Positions 16,797-25,948 of a stretch of DNA of 37,784 bases are shown here, in pieces. Both the position numbers and the translations under genes were made by a program. Source of the DNA: Alteromonadaceae bacterium (lineage in GTDB: Bacteria; Pseudomonadota; Gammaproteobacteria; Enterobacterales; Alteromonadaceae); contig JABXHM010000104.1 of assembly GCA_013373625.1 (NCBI GenBank), positions 1 to 37,784 on the forward strand, written 5' to 3'. Under the pieces are notes generated by a model, which was not told where the DNA came from, made no database searches, and saw only the letters and a list, made by a program, of their open reading frames with translations. Within the stretch, counting starts at the first letter, position 1. Each line of letters begins with the position of its first letter.

Positions 16797-18905
16797 GTGA
16801 AAAATGTACTATCTTTTAATGGAATACAAAATCTACTTTGTACAAACTTCCGAGTATTAGCAGTTATGACGATAGTAACCACTTTTTATGTAATGAGCAG
16901 CGGTATAATGTTTGCTGTAGCGGCAATTATGCTATTGCTTCTTGTTTACAACAAAGTGCCTTCAAAAAACCGATTCATCAGAGTATGGGTTTTACTTACA
17001 GCCCTCACCGCAGGCTCGCTACAATACATTCATTTTCTGCATTACCAGGCTAGTAACGTTGCAGAGTCTTTCTTTTATAGCTCACTAAAACACCACCTCG
17101 CCATTTGGCTGTGCTTTTTTATTGTCGTCATGGTTACGATGTTAACAAAGAAGCTATTTTCGAAACCCGTTTTACTGCTTTTCTTTGTGTATACCGCGGC
17201 AATGTCAATATTTAGCTTTAGCGCCGACATACCGCTACGCTACGCTGAAGCACCCGTGTTATTTGAACAGCAATTGTTCTGGGGAGACACCGTATATACA
17301 TTAACTGGGCCCATATCAAATATTGGTATGGTCAGAGATATTGGCTTTTTCGTCGTTGCGTTGTGGATTGTATTATCGTTATTTTTGTACGTAAAGGAAG
17401 CCAAGCCCCAGGAAGTTAAGTTCATTGTATGGTACCTGGTACTCGTAGTTGCGTTATCGATCCACGATTCACTGGTGATTTTTATTGGCTTTGAAAACAT
17501 CATTTTATCGCTGAGTGGTTATGTTTATCTGGTTGCCGTATTTGGCTTTTTCATTTTCAAAGGCTACCTGGAAATGCAAGATAAACTAAAAAACCTGGCT
17601 TACAACGATAACATTACTAAAACGCCCAACAGAGCCAGTATTCAGGCCGATCTTGAACTCCTGTTAGAAGACGCAGAGCACCCTGAACAGCTGCCAGTCT
17701 GTGTGTTAGACCTCGACCATTTTAAAGTTTTTAACGATGCGTTTGGCCATGATATTGGTAATCAGATACTGGCGAAAATAGGCAGCCGTTTGCTTAACTT
17801 TAGCCAGGAGCGGGGTATGCTGACCTCTCGATTTGATAAAGACAGATTTATCGTATTGATAATAACCCCCTCACCAGACATCACTTTACAGGGGTTAGCC
17901 AACGAATTACATCAACTGGTAAAACAGCCGCTGCAAATAGACGACCGGATTATTGAACTTGGCTGCACCATCGGCCTCTTTACCCTCGACATGAAAGAAC
18001 TTTCAGCGTCTCAGGATATTTTTATTATTGCCGAGCGCGCAATTGAACACGCAAAAAAAGTGGATAAAGGCGGTACTTCTGTGTATTCCGATGTGGCACA
18101 AGATAGCAGTTTGCAAAAGCTTAAAATGAAGCTCGCGTTAAAAAATGCTATACGGAACGACGAAATTGACATTGTATTCCAACCCCAGTTTACCCAGAAT
18201 GAAGCGCTATATGGCGCCGAAGTGTTGGTTCGTTGGCAAGATGAAGATGGACGGTTCATTCCTCCACCGGAATTTATTGCCATTGCTGAAAGTTTTGGTT
18301 TGATTCACGATTTGGGCAAATTGGTTTGCCGCAAAGCCGCTTCCCAGCTCGCGCCACATCGCCAGTGGTTGCTTGATAATAATCAGTGTATCTCAATTAA
18401 CGTGTCGGCCTGGGAGTTTACCCGCTCTACATTTATCGAAGATGTCCTGAAAATACTCAAAGAGTTTAAATTACCCACCTCGCTATTTACCTTAGAAATC
18501 ACTGAAACGGCCCTGATTCAGGATGTACAAGAATCTAAGCAGCAACTTAGGAAGTTGCGTGAACATGGTTTCAGAGTAGCCCTTGATGACTTTGGCACCG
18601 GCTATTCATCGCTGAGTTACTTACGAGAGCTGCCTTTTGATATTCTGAAAATTGACAAGGCGTTTGTGGATGATTTGAACATCACTGAACACCAGTCGAT
18701 GATCAATGGCATTATTACTATCGCCAAAGCAATTGGCTTGTCTTCTGTCGCAGAAGGTGTAGAAGATGCCTCGCAACACATACGGCTAAAATTAATGGGC
18801 GTCGATGTCATGCAAGGATACCACTTTGCCCGGCCCATGCCATTTGACGAATTCAACGTACAGTTTATTCAGCCTGATGAATTCGCTGGGCAGTCAAAAA
18901 AATAG
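16797..18905 (+). CDS. Membrane GGDEF/EAL protein with degenerate GGDEF, probable c-di-GMP phosphodiesterase
   Basis: The protein has 702 residues. The first 250 contain about seven hydrophobic helices with no domain I can name. A GGDEF domain follows (about 265-425; YNDNITKTPNRASI at its start, VCVLDLDHFKVFND). The catalytic GGDEF signature reads DKDRF (near 345), so cyclase activity is unlikely. The EAL domain (about 435-690) keeps the metal and catalytic residues: EVL in place of EAL (GAEVLVRW), INVS, EITET, DDFGTGYSSL, LKIDKAF, AEGVED and QGYHFARPM. It should therefore hydrolyse c-di-GMP, perhaps with GTP binding at the GGDEF domain as an input. The start is uncertain: GTG at 16797 has no clear ribosome-binding site, and an in-frame ATG lies at 16866. 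Confidence 0.9.
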   Translation: MKNVLSFNGIQNLLCTNFRVLAVMTIVTTFYVMSSGIMFAVAAIMLLLLVYNKVPSKNRFIRVWVLLTALTAGSLQYIHFLHYQASNVAESFFYSSLKHHLAIWLCFFIVVMVTMLTKKLFSKPVLLLFFVYTAAMSIFSFSADIPLRYAEAPVLFEQQLFWGDTVYTLTGPISNIGMVRDIGFFVVALWIVLSLFLYVKEAKPQEVKFIVWYLVLVVALSIHDSLVIFIGFENIILSLSGYVYLVAVFGFFIFKGYLEMQDKLKNLAYNDNITKTPNRASIQADLELLLEDAEHPEQLPVCVLDLDHFKVFNDAFGHDIGNQILAKIGSRLLNFSQERGMLTSRFDKDRFIVLIITPSPDITLQGLANELHQLVKQPLQIDDRIIELGCTIGLFTLDMKELSASQDIFIIAERAIEHAKKVDKGGTSVYSDVAQDSSLQKLKMKLALKNAIRNDEIDIVFQPQFTQNEALYGAEVLVRWQDEDGRFIPPPEFIAIAESFGLIHDLGKLVCRKAASQLAPHRQWLLDNNQCISINVSAWEFTRSTFIEDVLKILKEFKLPTSLFTLEITETALIQDVQESKQQLRKLREHGFRVALDDFGTGYSSLSYLRELPFDILKIDKAFVDDLNITEHQSMINGIITIAKAIGLSSVAEGVEDASQHIRLKLMGVDVMQGYHFARPMPFDEFNVQFIQPDEFAGQSKK

Positions 18906-18947
18906 CTGCTGCTCGCTTTATCGCTGATCGTCAGTAATTCAGCTCAA

Positions 18948-18972
18948 ACTTTGTGTGGGCGTCGCACAAAGT
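18948..18972. terminator. Inverted repeat between convergent genes
   Basis: The 8-bp stem actttgtg/cacaaagt with a 9-nt loop lies between the convergent EAL gene and fadH. It has no adjacent T-run, so termination is only a suggestion from position. Confidence 0.3.
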
Positions 18973-19011
18973 CTGGCTGACTGATAAGCTAAATGGATGA
19001 CAGGCAGGCCA

Positions 19012-21054
19012 CTAAAGTGCCATAGCGATACGGGTCCCCTGCTCAATGGCCCGTTTAGCGTCGAGTTCTAATGCTTCGTCGGCACCGCCAATTAAATGGT
19101 AGGGCAATGTAAGCCCCTCAACCAGAGCGCGCTGCGGCTCCTGGCCAGCACAAATAATAATGTTGTCTACATCCAGGATCTGGCTTTCGTCGCCAACACT
19201 GATATGCAGGCCCTCATCGGTAATTTTATGGTACTGCACGCCAGGGATCATTTTTACGCCCTTCATTTGCAGCCCCTTACGATGCGCCCAACCAGTAGTT
19301 TTACCCAGCCCTGCGCCGATCTTTGATGACTTTCGTTGCAGTAACACTATTTGTCGCGGAGATGGCTCAGGTTGCGGTGTCATACCTTCAACACCGCCAC
19401 GGGCGTTAAAGCTCATATCAATCCCCCACTCGCGCATAAAGGCGGGAATATCCTGGCTGGGTACCGATTTACCATGACTTAAGAATTCAGCCGTGTCGAA
19501 GCCTATACCACCGGCGCCAATGATAGCCACGTTCGCCCCCACAGGCTGTTTATCGCGAAGCACATCCAGATAAGTCATTACTTTGGCGTGTTCAATGCCT
19601 TCTATATCAGGCGTACGCGGCACAATGCCGGTGGCCAGCAGTACTTCATCAAAACCACCCTCATTGAGGATCTGCGCCGTTACTTTGGTATTGAGTTTAA
19701 CCTCTACGTCATGCAGCGCTAACTGGCGATTGAAATACCGTAAAGTTTCATAAAATTCTTCTTTACCGGGAATTTGTTTGGCAATATTAAACTGACCGCC
19801 GATTTGCCCGGCGCTATCGAACAACACCACACTGTGCCCACGCTTCGCCGCCGTGGTCGCGGCTGCCAGCCCGGCGGGCCCGGCACCAACTACTGCAACG
19901 CGCTTTTGCTGTTCTGCAGGCTCCATTTTGTACATTAACTCATGACATGCGAACGGGTTGACCAGACAACTGGTGAGCTTACCCACAAACACATGATCAA
20001 GGCAGGCCTGATTACAGCCAATACAGGTGTTAATTTCGTCACTGCGCTGTTGCTCGGCTTTAACTACAAAGTCCGGATCAGCCAAAAACGGTCGCGCCAT
20101 AGACACCAAATCCGCATCGCCTCTGGATAGCACGGTTTCGGCCACGTCAGGCATGTTAATGCGGTTTGAGGTAATCACCGGAATTGACAGATGTTCACGG
20201 AATTTTGCCGTCACCCAGGTAAACGCGGCGCGCGGTACTTTGGTGGCAATGGTGGGTATACGCGCTTCATGCCAGCCAATGCCGGTATTAATGATGGTTG
20301 CGCCGGCTTTTTCTATTGCTTTGCCAAGGGTAACGACCTCGTCGAAGGTCGAGCCACCCTCAACCAGATCGAGCATGGACAACCGATAAATAATAATAAA
20401 CGCTTCGCCCACGGCTTCGCGTACCCGGCGCACCACTTCTATAGGCAGGCGTATCCGGTTTTCATATTCGCCGCCCCATTCATCGGTACGCTGATTAGTG
20501 CGTGAAACTATAAACTGATTTAAAAAATAGCCTTCTGAGCCCATAATTTCGACGCCATCGTAACCAGCCTCATGCGCCCGTTTAGCGGTTGCCACAAAGT
20601 CGTTAATTTGACCATCGATCTCTTCGCTGCCAATGGCTCGCGGCTTAAACTGGTTAATCGGCGCTTGCAGCGCTGATGGCGCAATTAAGTGAGGGTTATG
20701 GGCATAACGGCCGGTATGCAGTATTTGCATACAAATTTTACCGCCGTTGGCATGTACTGCATCGGTAACCTGCTTATGCTCTGCCACCGCTTGCTCAGAA
20801 TCGAGCATCTTGGTTTTAATGTGCACGCCGCCTTCCTGATTAGGCCCGATACCGCCGGTTACCATAAGCGCGACACCGCCGCGTGCCCGCGCAGCGTAAA
20901 ACTCAGCCATGTGCACATGGCCATTGGGCATTTCCTCAAGACCCGTATGCATTGATCCCATTACCACCCTGTTTTTGAGCTGGGTAAAGCCCAAATCGAG
21001 TGGTTCTAATAAATGCGGAAATTGTGGATGTGGTGTTGTAGTGGCCTGACTCAT
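19012..21054 (-). CDS. fadH: NADPH-dependent 2,4-dienoyl-CoA reductase
   Basis: FadH reduces the 2,4-dienoyl-CoA intermediates of unsaturated fatty-acid beta-oxidation. The protein has 680 residues, close to the E. coli length. The N-terminal FMN-binding TIM barrel (about 10-335) carries NRVVMGSMHTGLEE and the Old Yellow Enzyme-like region QILHTGRYAHNP. The 4Fe-4S site follows as CIGCNQAC with further cysteines in LTSCLVNPFAC. The C-terminal FAD/NADPH domains show VAVVGAGPAGLAAATTAAKRG and VAIIGAGGIGFDTAEFL. It is divergent from a TetR regulator with palindromes between them, so regulation by that protein is likely. Confidence 0.95.
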   Translation of the reverse strand: MSQATTTPHPQFPHLLEPLDLGFTQLKNRVVMGSMHTGLEEMPNGHVHMAEFYAARARGGVALMVTGGIGPNQEGGVHIKTKMLDSEQAVAEHKQVTDAVHANGGKICMQILHTGRYAHNPHLIAPSALQAPINQFKPRAIGSEEIDGQINDFVATAKRAHEAGYDGVEIMGSEGYFLNQFIVSRTNQRTDEWGGEYENRIRLPIEVVRRVREAVGEAFIIIYRLSMLDLVEGGSTFDEVVTLGKAIEKAGATIINTGIGWHEARIPTIATKVPRAAFTWVTAKFREHLSIPVITSNRINMPDVAETVLSRGDADLVSMARPFLADPDFVVKAEQQRSDEINTCIGCNQACLDHVFVGKLTSCLVNPFACHELMYKMEPAEQQKRVAVVGAGPAGLAAATTAAKRGHSVVLFDSAGQIGGQFNIAKQIPGKEEFYETLRYFNRQLALHDVEVKLNTKVTAQILNEGGFDEVLLATGIVPRTPDIEGIEHAKVMTYLDVLRDKQPVGANVAIIGAGGIGFDTAEFLSHGKSVPSQDIPAFMREWGIDMSFNARGGVEGMTPQPEPSPRQIVLLQRKSSKIGAGLGKTTGWAHRKGLQMKGVKMIPGVQYHKITDEGLHISVGDESQILDVDNIIICAGQEPQRALVEGLTLPYHLIGGADEALELDAKRAIEQGTRIAMAL

Positions 21055-21118
21055 GTGTACCCCTTGTTAGCGAATTCGCCTGTTACCCGCTCAACATAAA
21101 ACGGGCCTTGATAACTAA

Positions 21119-21155
21119 ACAGTGTCAAGATAGGCATTTAATTTGACACTGTCAA
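21119..21155. promoter_or_regulatory. Nested palindromes between fadH and tetR, candidate operator
   Basis: Three TGTCAA half-sites are present. TTGACA-C-TGTCAA at 21143-21155 is a perfect palindrome, and ACAGTGTCAA at 21119-21128 pairs perfectly with TTGACACTGT at 21143-21152. The middle half-site is shared. This fits two overlapping repressor-binding registers for the adjacent TetR protein. Confidence 0.55.
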
Positions 21156-21164
21156 GATTAACAT

Positions 21165-21180
21165 TATGCTATTTAGCATA
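21165..21180. promoter_or_regulatory. 16-bp palindrome before tetR, candidate operator
   Basis: TATGCTA-TT-TAGCATA is a perfect 7-bp inverted repeat with a 2-bp centre, 20 bp upstream of the tetR ATG, where it could block its own transcription. Its sequence differs from the TGTCAA sites nearby. Confidence 0.45.
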
Positions 21181-21200
21181 GTCAACACAGTGGATTTTGC

Positions 21201-21824
21201 ATGGCGCAATCAGTATCAGCGGGCAACCAAACCTATCATCATGGCGACTTAAGAACAGCCCTGGTGGATGCCGCGTCACAACGCATTGAACGTGAAGGTA
21301 TTGCGGCATTGTCGCTACGCAAACTGGCAGACGACATTGGCGTATCAAGATCAGCGTTGTATCACCATTTTCGAGATAAAAACGCGCTGCTGAATGCGGT
21401 GGCCGCACGCGGTTTTGATCAGTGGTTGTCGATGACACAGGATCGCGACCAGGCACAGAATATAAAAGCACACGAACGTCTTAAGCAGTTTGTGCATGGT
21501 TATATTCGCTGGGCAATCGCTCATCCGCAGCTATACGATATTATGTTCGGCCGCCCTATCTGGAAGCACAAACTGGCCGATGAGGAACTCAAAGAAATAG
21601 CATTTCCTGCGTTTCAGTATATGTTGAATCTTATTTCTGACTGGCAACAACAAGGTTTATTGTTACAAAACGAACCAGCACTGCGGCAAACGCAGGTTAT
21701 CTGGGCGACGCTTCATGGCCTTGCAAAGCTCATTATCGACGGCGTGTATGACGACTCGGCGCATATTGACGATATGTGCAATTGCGCCGTGGCAATGCTG
21801 TTAAGCCAGCACCGCGAAACATAA
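21201..21824 (+). CDS. TetR/AcrR-family transcriptional regulator
   Basis: The protein has 207 residues. The N-terminal TetR helix-turn-helix spans about 12-58: HHGDLRTALVDAASQRIEREG, then LSLRKLADDIGVSRSALYHHFRDK, the recognition helix ending in the usual YHHF. The C-terminal ligand domain resembles the WHG/TetR_C_13 group (YIRWAIAHPQLYDIMFG and IWATLHGLAKLIIDG). It is divergent from fadH, with palindromes between, so it probably represses fadH, perhaps responding to an acyl-CoA; the ligand is inferred only. This group is distinct from FadR (GntR) and from classic PsrA. Confidence 0.88.
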   Translation: MAQSVSAGNQTYHHGDLRTALVDAASQRIEREGIAALSLRKLADDIGVSRSALYHHFRDKNALLNAVAARGFDQWLSMTQDRDQAQNIKAHERLKQFVHGYIRWAIAHPQLYDIMFGRPIWKHKLADEELKEIAFPAFQYMLNLISDWQQQGLLLQNEPALRQTQVIWATLHGLAKLIIDGVYDDSAHIDDMCNCAVAMLLSQHRET

Positions 21825-21845
21825 ACTTCACACAAAACGCTTAGG

Positions 21846-23480
21846 TTAGCTTTGCGCGTCGCGTATCCACTGTGCGGCGCGTTCGGCGATCATGACTGTC
21901 GGCGCATTGGTATTCCCCCCCACCAGCGTAGGCATTACTGAAGCATCGACAACGCGAAGCGCAGCAATTTTACGCACGCGCAACTGCGTATCGACAACTG
22001 CCATAGGATCGTCATCCGCGCCCATTTTACAAGTACCTACAGGGTGGTAAATGGTCTCTGCTTTATCGCGGATATACTCCGCAATGGCATGGTCGGAATC
22101 GAGGTTATGGCCATCAATGCTCAGGTATCCGCCAAATTGAGCCATCGTTTTGCTGTCGAGGATACGTCTGGCATAGCGCACAGCATCGGTTAGCACGGTT
22201 AAATCCCGCTCATGTTGCAGGTAATTCGGATCAATAGCCGGATGATCAGCCGGATGGTTGCTCTGCAGGCGAATTTCGCCGCGACTTTCCGGGTACAGGC
22301 AACATACGTGGATCCCATAGCCAAAACCATGTACAAAGCGCCGCCCGTGATCGTGTAAAATCGCCGGCAAAAAATGTAGCTGAATATCAGGAAACTGCTC
22401 CGCCAGTGACGAACGCACAAAACCACCAGCCTCAGCCACATTAGACGAAAAGATGTGGTCGCGCTTAAATAAATAACGAAATGCAGCGTTAATGTAATGC
22501 GGCAACGCCCGTGCTGCAATGGGGTAACCCACCGGCGATTTAGTGCGATACTGCACAATGGCATCGAGATGATCCTGCAGATTTTGCCCTACGCCAGGTA
22601 AATCCTGTTGCACATATATGCCTTTATCCTGCAACGCCTCAGCAGGGCCAATTCCAGAGAGCATTAACAAGTGCGGCGAGTTAATGGCCCCGGCGCTGAT
22701 AATCACTTCGCGGCCAGCCATTAAACGCATGCCTTTGCCTTTCACTCGCACCTGCACACCAGTGGCGCGTTTAGGTGTATGTTTGTCGGCCCCTTTTTTA
22801 ATCAGAATGCGCTCGGCTAACGCGCGGGTAATAATAGTGAGGTTTCCGCGTTGTTTCGCCTCACTCAGGTAAGCTTTAGCAGTTGAGCAACGCTGACCAT
22901 TGCGCTGCGTAACCTGATACAACCCCAGCCCTTCACGTTGGCGGCGGTTAAAGTCATCAACTACCGCTAGCTCCACATCACCGGCGGCGGCGACAAACGC
23001 ATTGGACACCTCGGCCACATGGCGCAAATCACTGACATCCAGAGGACCGCCGACACCATGAAATTCGTCGGCCCCGCGGCAATAGTTTTCGGCACGTTTA
23101 AAGTACGGCAAAACCGAGTCGAAATCCCAACCTTCTGCGCCTTCTTTGGCCCAGCGGTCGTAATCTTCTGCCTGACCGCGTATGTAACACATTGCATTGA
23201 TAGAACTTGAGCCCCCAAGCGTTTTACCGCGCGGCCAGAATAATTCCCGGTGATTAAGATGCTCTTGTGGCTCGGTATTATAGCCCCAGTCTAGACTGTC
23301 GAAGCGGGACAATAACGAGAGTCCGAAAGGTATATGAATAAAGGGGTTTCGATCGGCACTACCGGCCTCAACCAAGCACACCCTGATGAGCGGATTTTCG
23401 GTTAACCGAGCCGCTAATACGGCGCCAGCTGAACCGCCGCCAACAATCACGTAATCAAACTCCCTTACCGGTATTTGCAT
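21846..23480 (-). CDS. GMC-family FAD-dependent oxidoreductase (alcohol/choline dehydrogenase-like)
   Basis: The protein has 544 residues. The N-terminal FAD motif is YVIVGGGSAGAVLAARLTE (about 10-28); the GMC signatures are WPRGKTLGGSSSINAM (about 83-98) and GAINSPHLLMLSGIGP (about 265-280). The C-terminal active-site region has HPVGTCKMG and GGNTNAPTVMIAERAA, with the conserved His and Asn of the family. No signal peptide is present. It resembles the AlkJ-like alcohol dehydrogenases and choline dehydrogenases. With fadH nearby and a wax-ester locus downstream, oxidation of long-chain alcohols is a plausible but unproven role. It is convergent with the TetR gene. Confidence 0.9.
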   Translation of the reverse strand: MQIPVREFDYVIVGGGSAGAVLAARLTENPLIRVCLVEAGSADRNPFIHIPFGLSLLSRFDSLDWGYNTEPQEHLNHRELFWPRGKTLGGSSSINAMCYIRGQAEDYDRWAKEGAEGWDFDSVLPYFKRAENYCRGADEFHGVGGPLDVSDLRHVAEVSNAFVAAAGDVELAVVDDFNRRQREGLGLYQVTQRNGQRCSTAKAYLSEAKQRGNLTIITRALAERILIKKGADKHTPKRATGVQVRVKGKGMRLMAGREVIISAGAINSPHLLMLSGIGPAEALQDKGIYVQQDLPGVGQNLQDHLDAIVQYRTKSPVGYPIAARALPHYINAAFRYLFKRDHIFSSNVAEAGGFVRSSLAEQFPDIQLHFLPAILHDHGRRFVHGFGYGIHVCCLYPESRGEIRLQSNHPADHPAIDPNYLQHERDLTVLTDAVRYARRILDSKTMAQFGGYLSIDGHNLDSDHAIAEYIRDKAETIYHPVGTCKMGADDDPMAVVDTQLRVRKIAALRVVDASVMPTLVGGNTNAPTVMIAERAAQWIRDAQS

Positions 23481-23690
23481 GATAAGCTATTGCTCCGAGC
23501 ACAAGGTAACTGATTGTACCAGTGCTGTATAAGCTACGCCATCCGGCGGTTAATCGCAAAGATTTTTAGTGGTTGTCTGCGGTTAAAATGCGCTAAGATG
23601 ATGCAACACAATAACCCGGCATATAGCAATTAGCGCTGGTTAAATTCGGCAAGTTATATTGGGTAGCAACAAAAAGGTACGACTCGCACT

Positions 23691-23741
23691 ATGTCCAAAC
23701 CAATACACGTAACCGTTATGCTGGACACGCCGTGCTGTTAG
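23691..23741 (+). CDS. Possible 16-residue leader ORF overlapping the next gene's start
   Basis: An ATG at 23691, with AAGGT about ten bases before it, opens a frame reading MSKPIHVTVMLDTPCC and a TAG. Its end overlaps the GTG start of the following gene by 10 bp in another frame. It could be a leader peptide giving translational coupling, or the true start of the next gene if a base was lost there. No family is recognisable. Confidence 0.3.
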   Translation: MSKPIHVTVMLDTPCC

Positions 23742-24466
23742 ATCAGTTTAGCTGGCGCGATAAGGTAAACCTGGCTGTAGGATATTGTTTGCTAAAAACT
23801 GGTCGCCTGCAATACGATTTATTTACCGAACAAGAGCTAAACGACCTTATTACGCCATATTTCCCGTTGACTGAAACCCTCGACATTCCTATCGGAGAAG
23901 GCCATTTAACCTGTCTGGAAGGCGAGTTAACTATGCCTTTGGCAACTAACCGGCTGACGCTGCAATTGCTCTGCGCTATAGAAGTTAAAGTAATGGGCAA
24001 TACCATTTATAAAGCACAGGTTGCTGCGGGTGTCAGTGCTTTGCCTAACTATTTTCCGGCCACGCAGACTCTGCATATTACCGACACTCAGGTAGACTTT
24101 ATTCATTTGCTTAATGGTCGCTACAGTTTGGTAAAAAATACACAGTTCTTAATAGAGCGCCTGTTGCCCGTGTCGGGAATTGGCTCGCTGCTTAGCCAAC
24201 CTCTGCGCTCAGCATTAAATGTTGTGTCGGCAGGCTCTTCTGATCAGGCGCTGGACTATCTATCGCTTTACTTACATGGCAGTACCGAGCGTATTCTGGA
24301 TTACCATAAACCGCGCATCGTAAAAGAGTTACTCACCAAACTTGACGAACGGGCACTGGAGTATTCAATGCGTAACGATCACTGGCGCGAGTTTTTATTT
24401 GCTCGCTGGGGACAGCGCGTCTGTGTAGAAAACAACGAATTACGCTTTTACTTTACGCCGGAATAA
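23732..24466 (+). CDS. Unrecognised protein, possibly DUF1439-like
   Basis: The frame encodes 244 residues with no signal peptide, lipobox or membrane helix. It starts with LLDQFSWRDKVNLAVGYCLLKTG, then LFTEQELNDLITPYFPL, then alternating strands (HLTCLEGELTMPL, RLTLQLLCAIEVKVMG) and a helical C-terminus. The T-E-x-E-L/I-N-D segment followed by paired amphipathic strands recalls DUF1439/YceB lipid-binding-like proteins, but the match is by eye only, and those are usually lipoproteins. The start is uncertain: the only candidate in frame is GTG at 23732 with a weak GGA, and a short ORF overlaps it. Confidence 0.55.
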   Translation: MLLDQFSWRDKVNLAVGYCLLKTGRLQYDLFTEQELNDLITPYFPLTETLDIPIGEGHLTCLEGELTMPLATNRLTLQLLCAIEVKVMGNTIYKAQVAAGVSALPNYFPATQTLHITDTQVDFIHLLNGRYSLVKNTQFLIERLLPVSGIGSLLSQPLRSALNVVSAGSSDQALDYLSLYLHGSTERILDYHKPRIVKELLTKLDERALEYSMRNDHWREFLFARWGQRVCVENNELRFYFTPE

Positions 24467-24527
24467 TCGAGTTACACGCCATAATTGGAACAACCCTGAC
24501 AGAGTTACCACAGACTAACTCGCACAA

Positions 24528-24959
24528 CTAGCGCTGTGAGTATTTAAAACTGAATGCATACTCACTTTCACCGTGTTCACGTAAATAGCTTAACCTTTTC
24601 GCGGCTTCGTCTACCGACGGGATATGGCCTTCCGGTATCCACCACATAACATAAGAATGGGTATCAAGCGGATAGAACCATTCTTTTTTACGTTTTAAAA
24701 AATGTATGTGATGGGTTTTAAACATGAACTGTTTAAGAGACTCAACATCCTGCCATACCGACATATTAACAATGACACCGGGCTCCATCGGTATTTTAAT
24801 GTCAGTTGCATTACCACTGTCGTCTTCAAGCCGCCAAATAAACCCAGGGCTGGATTCGGCAATTTTATTTACCGGCGCCAGATTATCAACAAAGTCGGCC
24901 ATTTCAGGCGCTGTGAGCGGATATTTGGGTTTAGCGATATTGCATTGTGCAAGATGCAT
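24528..24959 (-). CDS. DUF3291-family protein
   Basis: The protein has 143 residues from the ATG at 24959, which has an AAGGAAG ribosome-binding site. Family features are MHLAQCNIAKPKYPL at the start, SPGFIWRLEDDSGNATDI, VNMSVWQDVESLKQFMFKTHH and WWIPEGHIPSVDEAAKRL. This is the dimeric ferredoxin-like fold of the antibiotic-biosynthesis-monooxygenase superfamily, but the function of DUF3291 proteins is unknown. The preceding 11 codons of the frame are not needed. It is convergent with the unrecognised 244-aa gene. Confidence 0.82.
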   Translation of the reverse strand: MHLAQCNIAKPKYPLTAPEMADFVDNLAPVNKIAESSPGFIWRLEDDSGNATDIKIPMEPGVIVNMSVWQDVESLKQFMFKTHHIHFLKRKKEWFYPLDTHSYVMWWIPEGHIPSVDEAAKRLSYLREHGESEYAFSFKYSQR

Positions 24960-25071
24960 AGCACACTTCCTTATGAAAATACCTGATGACAAGTCCGTTG
25001 GACTCTTGCTGAACGGTTTACTGCCCCGTTGCTTTTCTTGATATTGGGATAATCCAACCTGATATCAACGT

Positions 25072-25896
25072 TTAGTGAGCAAGCCGCTGCCAGATATGCA
25101 CCGCAAAATCAGCCTCGACACTGTTGATTCCGGCAAACGTTTCATCGGCTTTATCCTTTGGCAATCGCCAGTAATAAGGGGTCATTTCCAGCAGAGCCTG
25201 GCGAAGTGCAGGAGGCGCCAATGCAACTGTAAAGGTCACGCGCTGCGATGCAAGTTTGGTGAAACCAGTTTTTTCGTTAAAACTCACCTCGTGCGGGCGC
25301 GGCGTGTCGTAAATAGCCTGCTTTATTGACCACAAGTGATTAGCAGCCGGATCAACGGTTATTAATAAGCCGCCTTCGGCAATAATTCGCTGATATTCAT
25401 TATCGTTGCCGGGCGCAAAAACTTGCAGGACGACATGTTGTGAGGCATCACTAAGAGGCAGTTTTACGCTGCTGGCAACGGCAAAGCGACACTGTTTGTA
25501 GCGTTTGGCGGCAATATCAACAGCATGTTTGGCAATGTCGCTACCGGCTGCCGATACTGTGTAACCCTCATGGGTAAGCGCATTGGCAATAAAGCCCAAG
25601 TAACTGCCCTCGCCGCACCCCGCGTCAAACAAGTGCACAGGGCTTGCGCTGTGAACATACTGTTTGATTTGTTCCACCAAAGCAGCCATAAGCGGTGCAT
25701 AACCGCTGGCATCATGAAAACGCCGCCGGGCGTTCAGCATGGTTTTATCGTCACCAGGCTGTTTAGATTTTTTTTGCTGAACCGGTAACAGGTTCAGGTA
25801 ACCGGATTTGGCTTCATCGAAGGTATGTCGGTTGGAGCAGCTCCAGCTGCGCCCTTGCTGCGATAAGGGGTGCTGGCATAACGGACAACGCCACAT
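25072..25896 (-). CDS. rlmA: 23S rRNA (guanine-N1)-methyltransferase RlmA
   Basis: RlmA methylates N1 of a guanine in helix 35 of 23S rRNA (G745 in E. coli). The protein has 274 residues. The N-terminal zinc site is MWRCPLCQHPL with C4, C7, C20 and H24, and the following FDEAKSGYLNLLP and GDDKTMLNARRRFHDASGYAPL are family signatures. The SAM domain shows HLFDAGCGEGSYLG (motif I). The C-terminal TPYYWRLP is also typical. It has no obvious operon partner; a DUF3291 gene follows on the same strand. An imperfect hairpin at 25038-25068 just after the stop may end the transcript but lacks a T-run. Confidence 0.93.
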   Translation of the reverse strand: MWRCPLCQHPLSQQGRSWSCSNRHTFDEAKSGYLNLLPVQQKKSKQPGDDKTMLNARRRFHDASGYAPLMAALVEQIKQYVHSASPVHLFDAGCGEGSYLGFIANALTHEGYTVSAAGSDIAKHAVDIAAKRYKQCRFAVASSVKLPLSDASQHVVLQVFAPGNDNEYQRIIAEGGLLITVDPAANHLWSIKQAIYDTPRPHEVSFNEKTGFTKLASQRVTFTVALAPPALRQALLEMTPYYWRLPKDKADETFAGINSVEADFAVHIWQRLAH

Positions 25897-25948
25897 AAAT
25901 AGACACTCTCAAACAAATAATGGCGCCAATATTAGCATGAAAGTGCGT

